64,000 nucleotides of DNA from Planctomycetota bacterium (GTDB lineage Bacteria; Planctomycetota; Planctomycetia; Pirellulales; Pirellulaceae): the NCBI GenBank assembly GCA_963204915.1, contig CAUJHS010000064.1, forward strand, positions 1 through 64,000. The letters are read 5' to 3'. The notes beneath the pieces were generated by a model. That model was given only the letters and a program-made list of their open reading frames with translations, searched no databases and was not told the origin of the DNA. A program made the position numbers and the translations under genes. Below, piece by piece: positions 1 through 8,353 of this stretch; within the stretch, counting starts at the first letter, position 1, and each line of letters begins with the position of its first letter.

Positions 1-849
1 AGAAACGACGGAGGAGTTTAGTGTCATACCTGCCAGCCAGGGGCCTGATTTACCTGTTTGCGGGTCGCGTAGTCGGTAAGCCCGAATGAAGCGTTGGGGC
101 GGCTGCTTGACCCGCTCGCGGCGATAATTGAAGCGCGCATCCGGTGCGAAATCTTCAAAGAATTCATTCGCCGGGATGACGCCATCGGGATAATTGCCGG
201 GCGTATTGGTTTGATCGAGATAGCTTAAATAGATGTGGCTGAACGTATCGCCGCGGGTGTGTTTGACATGGCCCGGCATATCGATGCGCAAAAACATCGC
301 ATCGCTCGAGTTCACCGCATCAATCCGATCGCTTGAGATAAAGTAGCGTTTACCTTTTGGGAAGACCAAAGTTTGCGTCCACTTCGAACCGGGTTTATGT
401 CCTGGCGCCGCCAGTTGGTACGTGTAGTCCATTTCGAAGGCGACAAAATCTTCGCCCTGTAGGGTGCGTGGCGCAACGACGCCAGCCTTCGTGCAAATTT
501 GCGGGCCTTCTATTGAGCGCTTGGGCGTGTCACCGTGATACGCATTACCAAACTCATAAACCATGTGGTCCGGTAACTTATCGCGGTACGCCTGATCGCT
601 GCCCGGCTCCATGATCCAATCGACGATGTCGAGCCCAAACCCTACATCGCGAAATCCGGTCGCACGGTCAACGAACGCGCCGCCCTGCACTCCGCTGACA
701 TATCCGGTCTTGCGGATCTTGGCCTCCAGTGTGGACGTAATCAGGCGAATCTCGTCATCGGTCTCCACGACTTCACCAAACTGGGCGTTTGCCTGGTTGA
801 GGAATAACGTACCCACGAACGCAACAACACAAAAGGCGATACGAATCAT
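1..849 (-). CDS. Secreted hypothetical protein, 3' end beyond the window
   Basis: An uninterrupted frame of 283 codons runs from an ATG at 849 to the left window edge, so the C-terminus is missing. The N-terminus (MIRIAFCVVAFVGTLFLNQ, then ANA before QFGE) is a typical Sec signal peptide with a likely signal peptidase I site after about residue 23. The mature part is rich in aromatic and charged residues and beta-prone, for example a stretch with YFISSDRIDAV and HTRGDTFSHIYLSYL. I do not recognise a family; it could be a beta-sandwich carbohydrate-related exoprotein, but no catalytic motif is evident. It is followed in transcription by nothing visible and lies downstream, on the same strand, of the NPCBM-domain gene, from which it is separated by about 100 bases. 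The gene call itself is solid because of the signal peptide and open frame; the function is unknown. Confidence 0.75.
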   Translation of the reverse strand, partial: MIRIAFCVVAFVGTLFLNQANAQFGEVVETDDEIRLITSTLEAKIRKTGYVSGVQGGAFVDRATGFRDVGFGLDIVDWIMEPGSDQAYRDKLPDHMVYEFGNAYHGDTPKRSIEGPQICTKAGVVAPRTLQGEDFVAFEMDYTYQLAAPGHKPGSKWTQTLVFPKGKRYFISSDRIDAVNSSDAMFLRIDMPGHVKHTRGDTFSHIYLSYLDQTNTPGNYPDGVIPANEFFEDFAPDARFNYRRERVKQPPQRFIRAYRLRDPQTGKSGPWLAGMTLNSSVVS

Positions 850-948
850 GTGCGCACTTTTCGGGCAAGCGAGGAACGCGGTCGGAGGGAGAACAAAAAA
901 CTTGATCTGGACCTGAGTTCAGCAACGCAAACGCGTATGAGGTAGGAC

Positions 949-3186
949 TTAGGGCGACGTTACAAACCCTGCACAGGCCCACGCTGCATAGCTGTCGTCG
1001 CCGCCGACTCGCAGTGTTATGGTTTGATGCCCCGGTGGTAAGGGCACATCAATCTGTAAGGCCGGCGTGCCGCGTAGAAAAATGAGCGGCGTCTGACACT
1101 CCCAGTGTAGTTCGCCGTCGAGCAGGATCGAATAGGGACCTACGCCTTTCCAGCCTTCCGCGAGACCCAAGATTGCGACGAACCGCGTCCACTGCGGGTC
1201 CAAGCGATAGGTGATTTCACTTCCCGTAGGGACGCCAAATCCGTTTTCAAACCGCCACCCACGAATTTCCAATGGCTTACCGCTAGTAAGTTTTCCGGCG
1301 TGCAATTTAAGTTTTTTACTCGCCGACGTGGCCGAGACCGGCGTTAGGGAGGTAAGCGGGACATCCGGCGCGAGGGGCTGTCCGTCGGAGGGGAGATTGT
1401 CGACCAAAGGGCGCGGCGCGAGATTCTCCCACAGCAAACCCATGGGGTCGTCGTCGGGCATATTGAGCGGCTCGATCAGAACCGACAGTCGTACTTGCTT
1501 GTCGCGAAACGGCGCCAGCGTCCACTCGCGGCTCTCGGCCTCGAAACGGCGCGTATATCGGGTGTGAATCGCGCCGTTCTGCGTCGACGTCACAGGTGCG
1601 CCGTCCACGTGAACATAAATCGCGTGTCGTGTCTTTCCGCGGTTATCGTTTGCCGCCGAGATCGGCAACACGGCATTGGTGAGATCGACGCGCAGCTGTC
1701 GTGTCAGCTCGAACGGAGCGTCCACGCCAGGCTGGTCGGTCGTCATCGCGATGCTCCATTGCTTTCGCCATAGATCCCAGAAAGGGCGTAGCGACATTCG
1801 TGCGCGCATGTCTTGAGGAATCTCCCATCCCGACAATTGAGGAATCCACCAATCGGGCTCCATTGCGGGACGTGGAAGTTGCTCTGGATCGATCGTTACG
1901 GTGGGATCAAGCCAAGCGACATGATCGCACACATCCCACGGATCGGCTCCTTCAGGCCGTCCTTCATGACCAAAGTCGGCCACCAGTACAATGCGCTGCG
2001 CACCGGCGACATCGAGCGACGAGATGCGCACAGGTTCGTCCCCGCCGCGCACGAAATCGCTCTTCCACATGACCGGTCCATCGACGTCGTCGCGGTGAAT
2101 GCGGCACTCGACACACCCTCCGTCCTTCACGGAGGAATCGAGCCCGACCCAGGCGTTGAAGTATCGTGCGCCAGCCGGAAGCGTAAAGGCGACGGCCGAA
2201 TACGCATGCATTCCAATTCCAAGCTCAAACGCCAATCGTCCACTTTGCAAGGGAAGGCCCTGCACATTCACATTGCGGCGCCACGGCCAATAATGCAGCA
2301 TGGAGCGCTCCGCCAATACCTGAACCGGCAATAAAGAAAGCGGCGCTTCCTCCGGACGGCGGTAGGAATAGGAAACTATGTTATGGGGCCTTACAAACAG
2401 CGTTTCCAAGGCCCACGCTGGTCGGATCGCCAAGTGGGCGCTGTCGGCGTCGGCTCGCGGTCGATCGAGCGAAGCAAGAGTCCCCATCGGCCGTGCGTAG
2501 GTTATTTCGGCGCCGCGATTTGTTACAATTCTCGTCACGCCATGCGCCGCACCCACCGCACTCCAAGCGCCATCGCGCATAACATCCGTGATCGAATTCG
2601 CGCTCGAAAGATGCAGTTCCTTCAGATCGGCGAAATCGAACGCCTCGACGCCGGTTTCGGTCAACGCGGAAATGCGAGTTCCTTCGAAACTGATGCTGCG
2701 CGTTTGCAACTGTCGCCCGTCGCGCGTCACAACGAATCCAGGTTCAAGCCTCGTCGAGCGAAAATCGAACTGGGTTTGGCGCGCTACGCATTCGGCCCGC
2801 ACCGCGACGGTATCGGCAAACATATCGGCGTCTTCCACGTCGCCCAACGCAATCAAGAAGTGCGGACTTGCGATGCGTCCGGTGGAAGGGGGCGTCCAAC
2901 TGACGATCTGTCCGGGAAGAACGTCGCCGTTCGTCAATTCGACGCAAGGGCCGCGGCGTACCGCGCGTTCGCGGAGATTGCGCACGAGCCGCGCCGAGTT
3001 AATCGGAGCAAAGAGTTCCCGACCGTCCAAGGCCGCGCCTTCCGGGGCATGCAGTTTGATCAATTGATCGCCCGTTATGCGTTCGCCGTTTTCGAAGATG
3101 ACTTCATACTGTGATGGCAGCGCAGGAACAGCGCTGGCAAGAACGACACTTGCAACTAACCAGCAAATACGACCCGGATACCGCAT
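949..3186 (-). CDS. Secreted NPCBM-domain protein
   Basis: A 745-residue exported protein. The N-terminus (MRYPGRICWLVASVVLASA, then VPALPSQ) is a signal peptide. Residues about 25-110 form a small module seen at the start of planctomycete surface proteins (YEVIFENGERITGDQL and ELTNGDVLPGQIVSW). The middle, about 320-430, matches the NPCBM/NEW2 carbohydrate-binding module (FELGIGMHAYSAVAFTLP, AWVGLDSSVKDGG, VLVADFG and CDHVAWLDP). The last 110 residues look like a second, degenerate copy (GVPTGSEITYRL to LRVGGDDSYAAWACAGF). No catalytic residues of a glycosidase are evident, so a glycan-binding role is inferred. The ATG at 3186 gives an intact signal peptide. It is transcribed divergently from the gene starting at 3309. 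Confidence 0.85.
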   Translation of the reverse strand: MRYPGRICWLVASVVLASAVPALPSQYEVIFENGERITGDQLIKLHAPEGAALDGRELFAPINSARLVRNLRERAVRRGPCVELTNGDVLPGQIVSWTPPSTGRIASPHFLIALGDVEDADMFADTVAVRAECVARQTQFDFRSTRLEPGFVVTRDGRQLQTRSISFEGTRISALTETGVEAFDFADLKELHLSSANSITDVMRDGAWSAVGAAHGVTRIVTNRGAEITYARPMGTLASLDRPRADADSAHLAIRPAWALETLFVRPHNIVSYSYRRPEEAPLSLLPVQVLAERSMLHYWPWRRNVNVQGLPLQSGRLAFELGIGMHAYSAVAFTLPAGARYFNAWVGLDSSVKDGGCVECRIHRDDVDGPVMWKSDFVRGGDEPVRISSLDVAGAQRIVLVADFGHEGRPEGADPWDVCDHVAWLDPTVTIDPEQLPRPAMEPDWWIPQLSGWEIPQDMRARMSLRPFWDLWRKQWSIAMTTDQPGVDAPFELTRQLRVDLTNAVLPISAANDNRGKTRHAIYVHVDGAPVTSTQNGAIHTRYTRRFEAESREWTLAPFRDKQVRLSVLIEPLNMPDDDPMGLLWENLAPRPLVDNLPSDGQPLAPDVPLTSLTPVSATSASKKLKLHAGKLTSGKPLEIRGWRFENGFGVPTGSEITYRLDPQWTRFVAILGLAEGWKGVGPYSILLDGELHWECQTPLIFLRGTPALQIDVPLPPGHQTITLRVGGDDSYAAWACAGFVTSP

Positions 3187-3230
3187 TGCGCTATCTTGGT
3201 AGGAACCCGAACGGATTCGGGAGTCTAGGT

Positions 3231-3262
3231 TTGAAACTTTTTGGCGGGAGGTTCAGTATAAT
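3231..3262 (+). promoter_or_regulatory. Weak sigma70-like promoter candidate
   Basis: A perfect TATAAT lies at 3257-3262 with TTGAAA at 3231-3236, but the spacing of 20 bases is longer than usual. It sits about 46 bases before the chosen ATG at 3309, which argues against the upstream in-frame starts at 3111 and 3261. Confidence 0.3.
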
Positions 3263-3308
3263 GCACGACGCGCCAACTCGTCTCCCCTTCTTTTCGCGAG
3301 GTCAAATT

Positions 3309-5129
3309 ATGCCGCGCCGCATCGCCTACTGCGTGATTGCATGGGTCTTGGGAAGTTTGTTGGAAGGGTTAGCCGCTCGTGCGGACGAAATAACTGCGGC
3401 AGATTTGCTCCCTCCGACAACCGCGGTGTACGCCGAGTTATCGGATCCAGCGCAGTTACTTGATCTGGTCATGGATCATCCGATCCATAAACGGTTGCGC
3501 GAAATTGAAGACTATCAAAAGGCGTTCGATACGCCACAATATAAACAGTTTTTGGTGCTCGTTAAGCTTTTCGAAGGCGCTGTTGACGCACATTGGCGTG
3601 ACGGACTCAAGCAGATCACGCAGGGCGGCGTTTTCTTGGCCATCGATGCCGAGTCGAAAGGGGTGGTGTTACTCGTACGCGCGAACGACGCCAAAAAACT
3701 CGAGACCGTCGTGGACGCCGCGTTGACCCTTGCCAGGACCGATGCCCGACAAAAGGGAAATCCTGATCCGATCAAAACCGGCGAATACCGCGGCGTGACG
3801 GCCTACGCGGTCGATCGCGCCCGGCTGGCGATCGTGGGCGATTGGCTCGTCGTAACCAACAAAGACGAGTTAGGAAAAGCAGTGCTCGATCGTTTCCTTT
3901 CAGCGACTGAGGACATCGAGAAGCAAAATGACGCGACACTGGCGGGCCATCCGCAGTTTGCCGCAGCTCGAGCCGTCCGAGAGCCGGAGGCGGCAGGTTG
4001 GTCGTACGCCGATTTACAACCGCTTCGCGAAGCGGGCTTTGGGAAGAAAGTCGCACAAGGACTGCATGGCAATCCGTTAGCCGAGTTGGTTCTCGGGGGC
4101 TTGGTTGCCGTGGCCAAAGAAACCCCGTACGCCACGGTTTCGTTGACGACGAAACCCGATCAGGTGGCGATCTCAGCGGCAGCGCCGTTCGACCCCCAAT
4201 GGCTTGATGAAACACGCATGTACTATTTTGGGGCCGAAGCTCAAGGCGCCGCTCCTCCGCTCGCATCTGCGAAGGATACGATCCTCTCTCTGAGTACGCA
4301 CCGGGACCTAAGCGAGTTTTGGGCGTCCGCGCCAGAGTTGTTCAATGACAACGTGAATACCAAGTTTGCTGAAGCCAACAGCAATTTGACCACTCTCTTC
4401 TCAGGACGTGATTTCGGCGACGAGGTTCTCGCGGCCGCCCGTCCCGAGTTGCAGATTGTCGTGGCTCGGCAAACCTTGCCGCACGCCGATCTACCAGCTC
4501 CGGACACCAAATTGCCCGCCTTTGCCATCATCTTTCGCTTGAAGGATGAAGCCAAGATGCGACGGCCGTTAAAGGTTTCTCTTCAAAGTTTGGTTGGATT
4601 TCTCAACGTTGTGGGCGCGATGAACGGGCAACCGCCGCTTGAGTTGGGTTCCGACGTGCGCGGCGAAGATGAAATTATCTTTGGTACTTACCTCCCGCCC
4701 GTTGACGAAGACGACACCCAGCGCGGCCGGATCAACTACAACTTTTCGCCCAGCGCCGCGTTCATCGGCGATCGCCTGATTATCTCGAGCACCAAGGCGC
4801 TCGCCGTCGAATTGGCGGAGTCCGTTCGGAACGAAGCGGGATCGGAACAACCTCACGACCGAGCGAGGGTGAACGTGCAGGCTCATGCGAATGCGAGCGT
4901 TCTCCGTGCGTTGATCCAAGACAATCGAGAACAACTCATCGCACAGAACATGCTGGAGAAAGGGCACAGTCGCGAAGAAGCCGAGCGGGAAATTGGCGGA
5001 CTGCTCGAAGTCCTGTCATGGCTGCGTGGCGCCCAAATCCGAATGAAGCACGACGAGAAGTCGCTTCGATTGGAAGCCGTCGTTTCACTGGCCGAACCTC
5101 CCTTGCATAACGCTGCCCCCACCAAGTAA
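3309..5129 (+). CDS. Exported hypothetical protein
   Basis: A 606-residue protein. The start at 3309 is chosen because it begins a signal peptide (MPRRIAYCVIAWVLGSLLEG, then LAARADE); the frame is open back to 3111, but that part overlaps the divergent NPCBM gene and its signal peptide. The mature N-terminus reads AADLLPPTTAVYAELSDPAQLLDLV, the style of exported DUF3352-like proteins in which a repeated fold is built from short-chain self-similar units; I am not certain of that family. Repeated patterns such as GVVLLVRANDAKKLE, YAVDRARLAIVGDWLVVTN and SAAFIGDRLIISSTKALAVELAE fit two copies of one fold. No enzymatic motif is visible. The gene is followed after 19 bases by the DUF1800 gene and could share its transcript. 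Confidence 0.8.
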   Translation: MPRRIAYCVIAWVLGSLLEGLAARADEITAADLLPPTTAVYAELSDPAQLLDLVMDHPIHKRLREIEDYQKAFDTPQYKQFLVLVKLFEGAVDAHWRDGLKQITQGGVFLAIDAESKGVVLLVRANDAKKLETVVDAALTLARTDARQKGNPDPIKTGEYRGVTAYAVDRARLAIVGDWLVVTNKDELGKAVLDRFLSATEDIEKQNDATLAGHPQFAAARAVREPEAAGWSYADLQPLREAGFGKKVAQGLHGNPLAELVLGGLVAVAKETPYATVSLTTKPDQVAISAAAPFDPQWLDETRMYYFGAEAQGAAPPLASAKDTILSLSTHRDLSEFWASAPELFNDNVNTKFAEANSNLTTLFSGRDFGDEVLAAARPELQIVVARQTLPHADLPAPDTKLPAFAIIFRLKDEAKMRRPLKVSLQSLVGFLNVVGAMNGQPPLELGSDVRGEDEIIFGTYLPPVDEDDTQRGRINYNFSPSAAFIGDRLIISSTKALAVELAESVRNEAGSEQPHDRARVNVQAHANASVLRALIQDNREQLIAQNMLEKGHSREEAEREIGGLLEVLSWLRGAQIRMKHDEKSLRLEAVVSLAEPPLHNAAPTK

Positions 5130-5148
5130 CGAGCCACGGCGCCGACGA

Positions 5149-6519
5149 ATGCACTCCAACTTGAATGCGCTGGATCCCCAATGGGCCTGGAGCCCGTTTG
5201 AGCCGGATGCGAAACGCCCGTGGTCTCGCACGTTAGCGGCGCACCTTTATCGACGCGCGGGATTCGCGGCCGACGCCGCCACGCTCGACGCCGCTGTCTC
5301 ACGCGGAGCGTCGGATTCCGTCGCATGGCTCATGAGTCGACCGCAGGGCGCGCCAGAGTGGAAGCAAGAGTTTCGCGCTCTAGCCAAAGCGGTGTTAGCT
5401 GGCGGCGATCCCAAATCGCTTCCAGCTTGGTGGTTGCGCGTGCTATTGGACACCCCCGACGTGCTGGGGGAGAAAATGACGTTGTTTTGGCACGGACATT
5501 TCGCCACGGGCGCAGAGAAAGTGCTGGACGCCGCTCTCATGCAACAGCAGAACGAGTTGTTTCGACGGCATGCGCTGGGAACGTTTGAACCGCTTGTGCA
5601 AGGCGTTTCCAAAGACCCCGCCATGTTGCTCTACTTGGACTCGGCCGTCAATCGGAAGGCGCGCCCGAACGAGAACTACGCCCGAGAGTTGATGGAGCTG
5701 TTTTGTCTGGGCGAAGGGAATTACACGGAACAGGATATTCGCGAGACAGCCCGATGTTTTACCGGTTGGGAGGTGCGAAGAGGTAAGTTCTATCGCAATG
5801 CACGGCAGTTCGACCGCGGAGAAAAAGTTATCTTTGGCAGCCGCGGCGCCTTTGAAGGCGAAGAGGTCGTACGGCTTATCGTCCAGCAGCCGGCCGCTCC
5901 AAGATTTCTCGTGCGGAAGCTGGTTCGCTATTTTGTATTCGATGAACCGCAACCGAGTGACGAGTTGCTAGAGCCGCTGGTCGCCGAGTTTTCCGCCAGT
6001 GACTTCAATGTGGGCCGAGTGGTTCACCGCATCCTTGCGAGCCAGGTCTTTTTCTCGGAACATGCGCTTGCTCGAAAGGTGCGTTCACCGGTCGAACTGG
6101 GAGTCGGATTGTTGCGTTCATTGCAAGGCGCCTGCAACGTTTACAAGTTGGCCGACGAGTTGGCTTCGCTGGGACAGGAGTTATTTTTTCCTCCTAATGT
6201 CAAAGGTTGGGACGGCGGCCGAACGTGGATCAACTCATCAACGTTGCTTGGCCGTGCGAGCCTCGCATCACGGTTAATCCAAGACGAAAACACTCGCTTC
6301 GCAGGTGAAAATCTTGAAACGCTGGTCGAACAACATGGTTTGACCACGACTGACGAAACGGTTACGTGGCTCGCGGAGTTGTTACTCGCCACGCCATTGT
6401 CCCTATCGCTCCGTCAACGCCTCGTGGCGTTAGGTGAGGCAACGCCTGGTTCACGTCATCACAAAACGGCAGCAGTGCTCCAAGGAATGACCGCCTTGCC
6501 AGAATTCCAACTCGGTTGA
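5149..6519 (+). CDS. DUF1800 family protein
   Basis: A 456-residue protein with the DUF1800 signature throughout: AAHLYRRAGFAA near the start, WWLRVLLDTPDVLGEKMTLFWHGHF, ALMQQQNELFRRHALG, NRKARPNENYARELMELFCLGEGNYTE (the N-E-N-x-A-R-E-L-x-E-L core), ETARCFTGWEV, RFLVRKLVRYFV and PPNVKGWDGGRTWINSSTLL. The biochemical role is unknown; in planctomycetes the family is almost always next to a DUF1501 protein, as here, and the pair is presumed exported or envelope associated. No clear signal peptide is seen. The start at ATG 5149 lacks a Shine-Dalgarno site. Its stop overlaps a possible TTG start of the next gene, but the better downstream start there leaves an 80-base gap. Confidence 0.93.
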   Translation: MHSNLNALDPQWAWSPFEPDAKRPWSRTLAAHLYRRAGFAADAATLDAAVSRGASDSVAWLMSRPQGAPEWKQEFRALAKAVLAGGDPKSLPAWWLRVLLDTPDVLGEKMTLFWHGHFATGAEKVLDAALMQQQNELFRRHALGTFEPLVQGVSKDPAMLLYLDSAVNRKARPNENYARELMELFCLGEGNYTEQDIRETARCFTGWEVRRGKFYRNARQFDRGEKVIFGSRGAFEGEEVVRLIVQQPAAPRFLVRKLVRYFVFDEPQPSDELLEPLVAEFSASDFNVGRVVHRILASQVFFSEHALARKVRSPVELGVGLLRSLQGACNVYKLADELASLGQELFFPPNVKGWDGGRTWINSSTLLGRASLASRLIQDENTRFAGENLETLVEQHGLTTTDETVTWLAELLLATPLSLSLRQRLVALGEATPGSRHHKTAAVLQGMTALPEFQLG

Positions 6520-6599
6520 GTTCAGTCGACTCTGCCGAAGCAGAAACACTGCCGAAACAGAAACCAAGTGCGGTTCGGACCCCGATCAACCGGAAAGCC

Positions 6600-7820
6600 A
6601 TGATGAACGCCACACGACGACAGTTCCTGTCTGCCGCATTGGGCGCCTCCGTTGTTTCCCTGGCGCCCACAGTTCCCCAATTCTTGCGCGAAGCAGCCGC
6701 GGGTGAACGTTTGTCGGGGGAAAATATCCTGGTCGTGGTGCAACTTTACGGCGGCAACGATGGTTTAAACACCATTGTTCCTTTTGCCGACGAGGCGTAT
6801 TACCGCAATCGCCCGCAATTGGCGATCGCCAAAGAACAAGTTTTGAAGATCAATGCGGAACAAGGATTTCATCCCTCAATGCGCGGTTGCGCCGACCTTT
6901 TGGAAAACGGTCGACTTGCCGTGATCCAAGGCGTTGGGTATCCGAATCCTAACCGTTCGCATTTCGAGTCGATGGATATTTGGCATACATGCCGGCGTAA
7001 GGACGAAGCTCGCCCGGATGGTTGGCTTGGTCGTTATCTCGATCGTTCGTACCGTCCTTCCGAGTCCGATGCTTCCGCTTTGCACGTGGGCGCCGGTGTG
7101 CAGCCGTTCGCGCTTATGGCGCAGCGTGTGCGCGTCCCCTCCGTGCGCTCCATCGATCGATTCCGATTTCAAGGTGATCCGGCGGTTCGCTCCGCAGCTC
7201 ACGATCTCGTGGCGATCAATCGCCATGAGGAAAACGATCTTCTGGGGTTCGTTCAGTCCACGACAACGACGGCGTTGACCACGAGTGAGCGGATTGAGCA
7301 GGCTTCCCAAGGATATCAACCGAGCGTTCGATATCCTTCCTCAGCTTTTGCCGAGCAATTGCGCCTGGTAGCGCAGTTGATTGACGCGGGACTAACGACG
7401 CGTATCTACTATCTCGAACTTGGAGGTTTTGACACGCACGCCAACCAGGCTCAGACCCACGCGGGATTGTTGGAGCAAGTTTCCAGCGGTCTTTCGGCGT
7501 TTCTGGCGGACCTAGACAGTCATGGCCACGTTGACCGGGTCGCCGTCGTTTGCTTTAGCGAATTCGGCCGCCGAGTTCAGGAAAACGCCAGTGAGGGTAC
7601 AGACCATGGCGCCGCGGGGCCCATTTTTGTCGCAAGTCCCCGTGTGAATCCGGGTTTGATCGGTCCGCATCCCAGTCTTACGGACCTAGAAGACGGGGAC
7701 CTGAGACATCATACCGACTTTCGGCAAGTCTATGCCGCACTGCTTGAGCATTGGCTTAGTTGGGATAGCGAGTCCGTACTTGGAGGAGAGTTTTCACCAA
7801 TTCCCCTATTTAAGGGTTAG
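6600..7820 (+). CDS. DUF1501 family protein, Tat-exported
   Basis: A 406-residue protein of the DUF1501 family, related to alkaline-phosphatase-like sulfatase folds. The start at ATG 6600 places the Tat motif TRRQFL with the hydrophobic stretch SAALGASVVSLAPTV directly at the N-terminus; the frame extends back to a TTG at 6516, but those residues are low complexity and would bury the signal. Family motifs are LVVVQLYGGNDGLNTIVPF, YYRNRPQLAI, GVGYPNPNRSHFESMDIWHT, GGFDTHANQAQTHAGLLEQVSSGLSAFL, VVCFSEFGRRVQENASEGTDHGAAGPIFVA and TDFRQVYAALLEHWL. It probably works with the adjacent DUF1800 protein at the cell envelope. The exact activity is not known for the family. Confidence 0.93.
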   Translation: MMNATRRQFLSAALGASVVSLAPTVPQFLREAAAGERLSGENILVVVQLYGGNDGLNTIVPFADEAYYRNRPQLAIAKEQVLKINAEQGFHPSMRGCADLLENGRLAVIQGVGYPNPNRSHFESMDIWHTCRRKDEARPDGWLGRYLDRSYRPSESDASALHVGAGVQPFALMAQRVRVPSVRSIDRFRFQGDPAVRSAAHDLVAINRHEENDLLGFVQSTTTTALTTSERIEQASQGYQPSVRYPSSAFAEQLRLVAQLIDAGLTTRIYYLELGGFDTHANQAQTHAGLLEQVSSGLSAFLADLDSHGHVDRVAVVCFSEFGRRVQENASEGTDHGAAGPIFVASPRVNPGLIGPHPSLTDLEDGDLRHHTDFRQVYAALLEHWLSWDSESVLGGEFSPIPLFKG

Positions 7821-8353
7821 ATCTCTCGGTGTGAAGTCGTGCTATAACCTCTATTGAGCATGCGTTAATACCCCTTTTCTTGTAGAGGACGATCTTGTCT
7901 TCCTGGGGTTTCTGTCTCATCCTGGCCGCAAATCTCTGAGAATGCGTATTTACGAACACAGTGTGGCGGACTGCGCACGCAGAATGCGGTGAAAAACTGG
8001 AAACGCGCTGGGAGGACTTAGAGACAGTCGACGCGCGCTGCGGTTACTTTTTCGAATATTGATGGGCAGATGGAACACAATCCCTTTCCCGCCTATCAAA
8101 AAAGATATAATTCGGGAAATGTCATCCGCCGCGCTATTCACTAGTCCCACCCATTAGCGCGATCGTACTTCTTTGACAAAGAGTTGAGTGTTAAATTCGC
8201 CATGGTCGATGTTGTTTGAAACTGGGCAATGCGTGGTGTTTGCAAAAGATTTGCAAGTCACGTCGTGTTTTCGGACCAACATTTGCGGCGGCTAAGGAGG
8301 GCGCGCTTAACTTAACTCTAGTACCCAATTGCATTTAACACCTCATTTGCCAA
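7821..8353. other. Intergenic region before the NRPS genes
   Basis: About 530 bases without a convincing gene. A 66-codon frame on the minus strand (7950-8150) has no recognisable features. Visible elements are a lone TTGACA at 8173-8178 without a good -10 at the right distance, a direct repeat of TTTGCAA at about 8239-8258, and an AT-rich stretch at 8310-8340 just before the NRPS start. The NRPS promoter probably lies here, but I cannot place it. Confidence 0.5.

Noticed and set aside
8173..8201. Promoter of the NRPS gene at TTGACA 8173
   Set aside because: No -10 element occurs at 16-19 bases; only an isolated -35-like hexamer is present.
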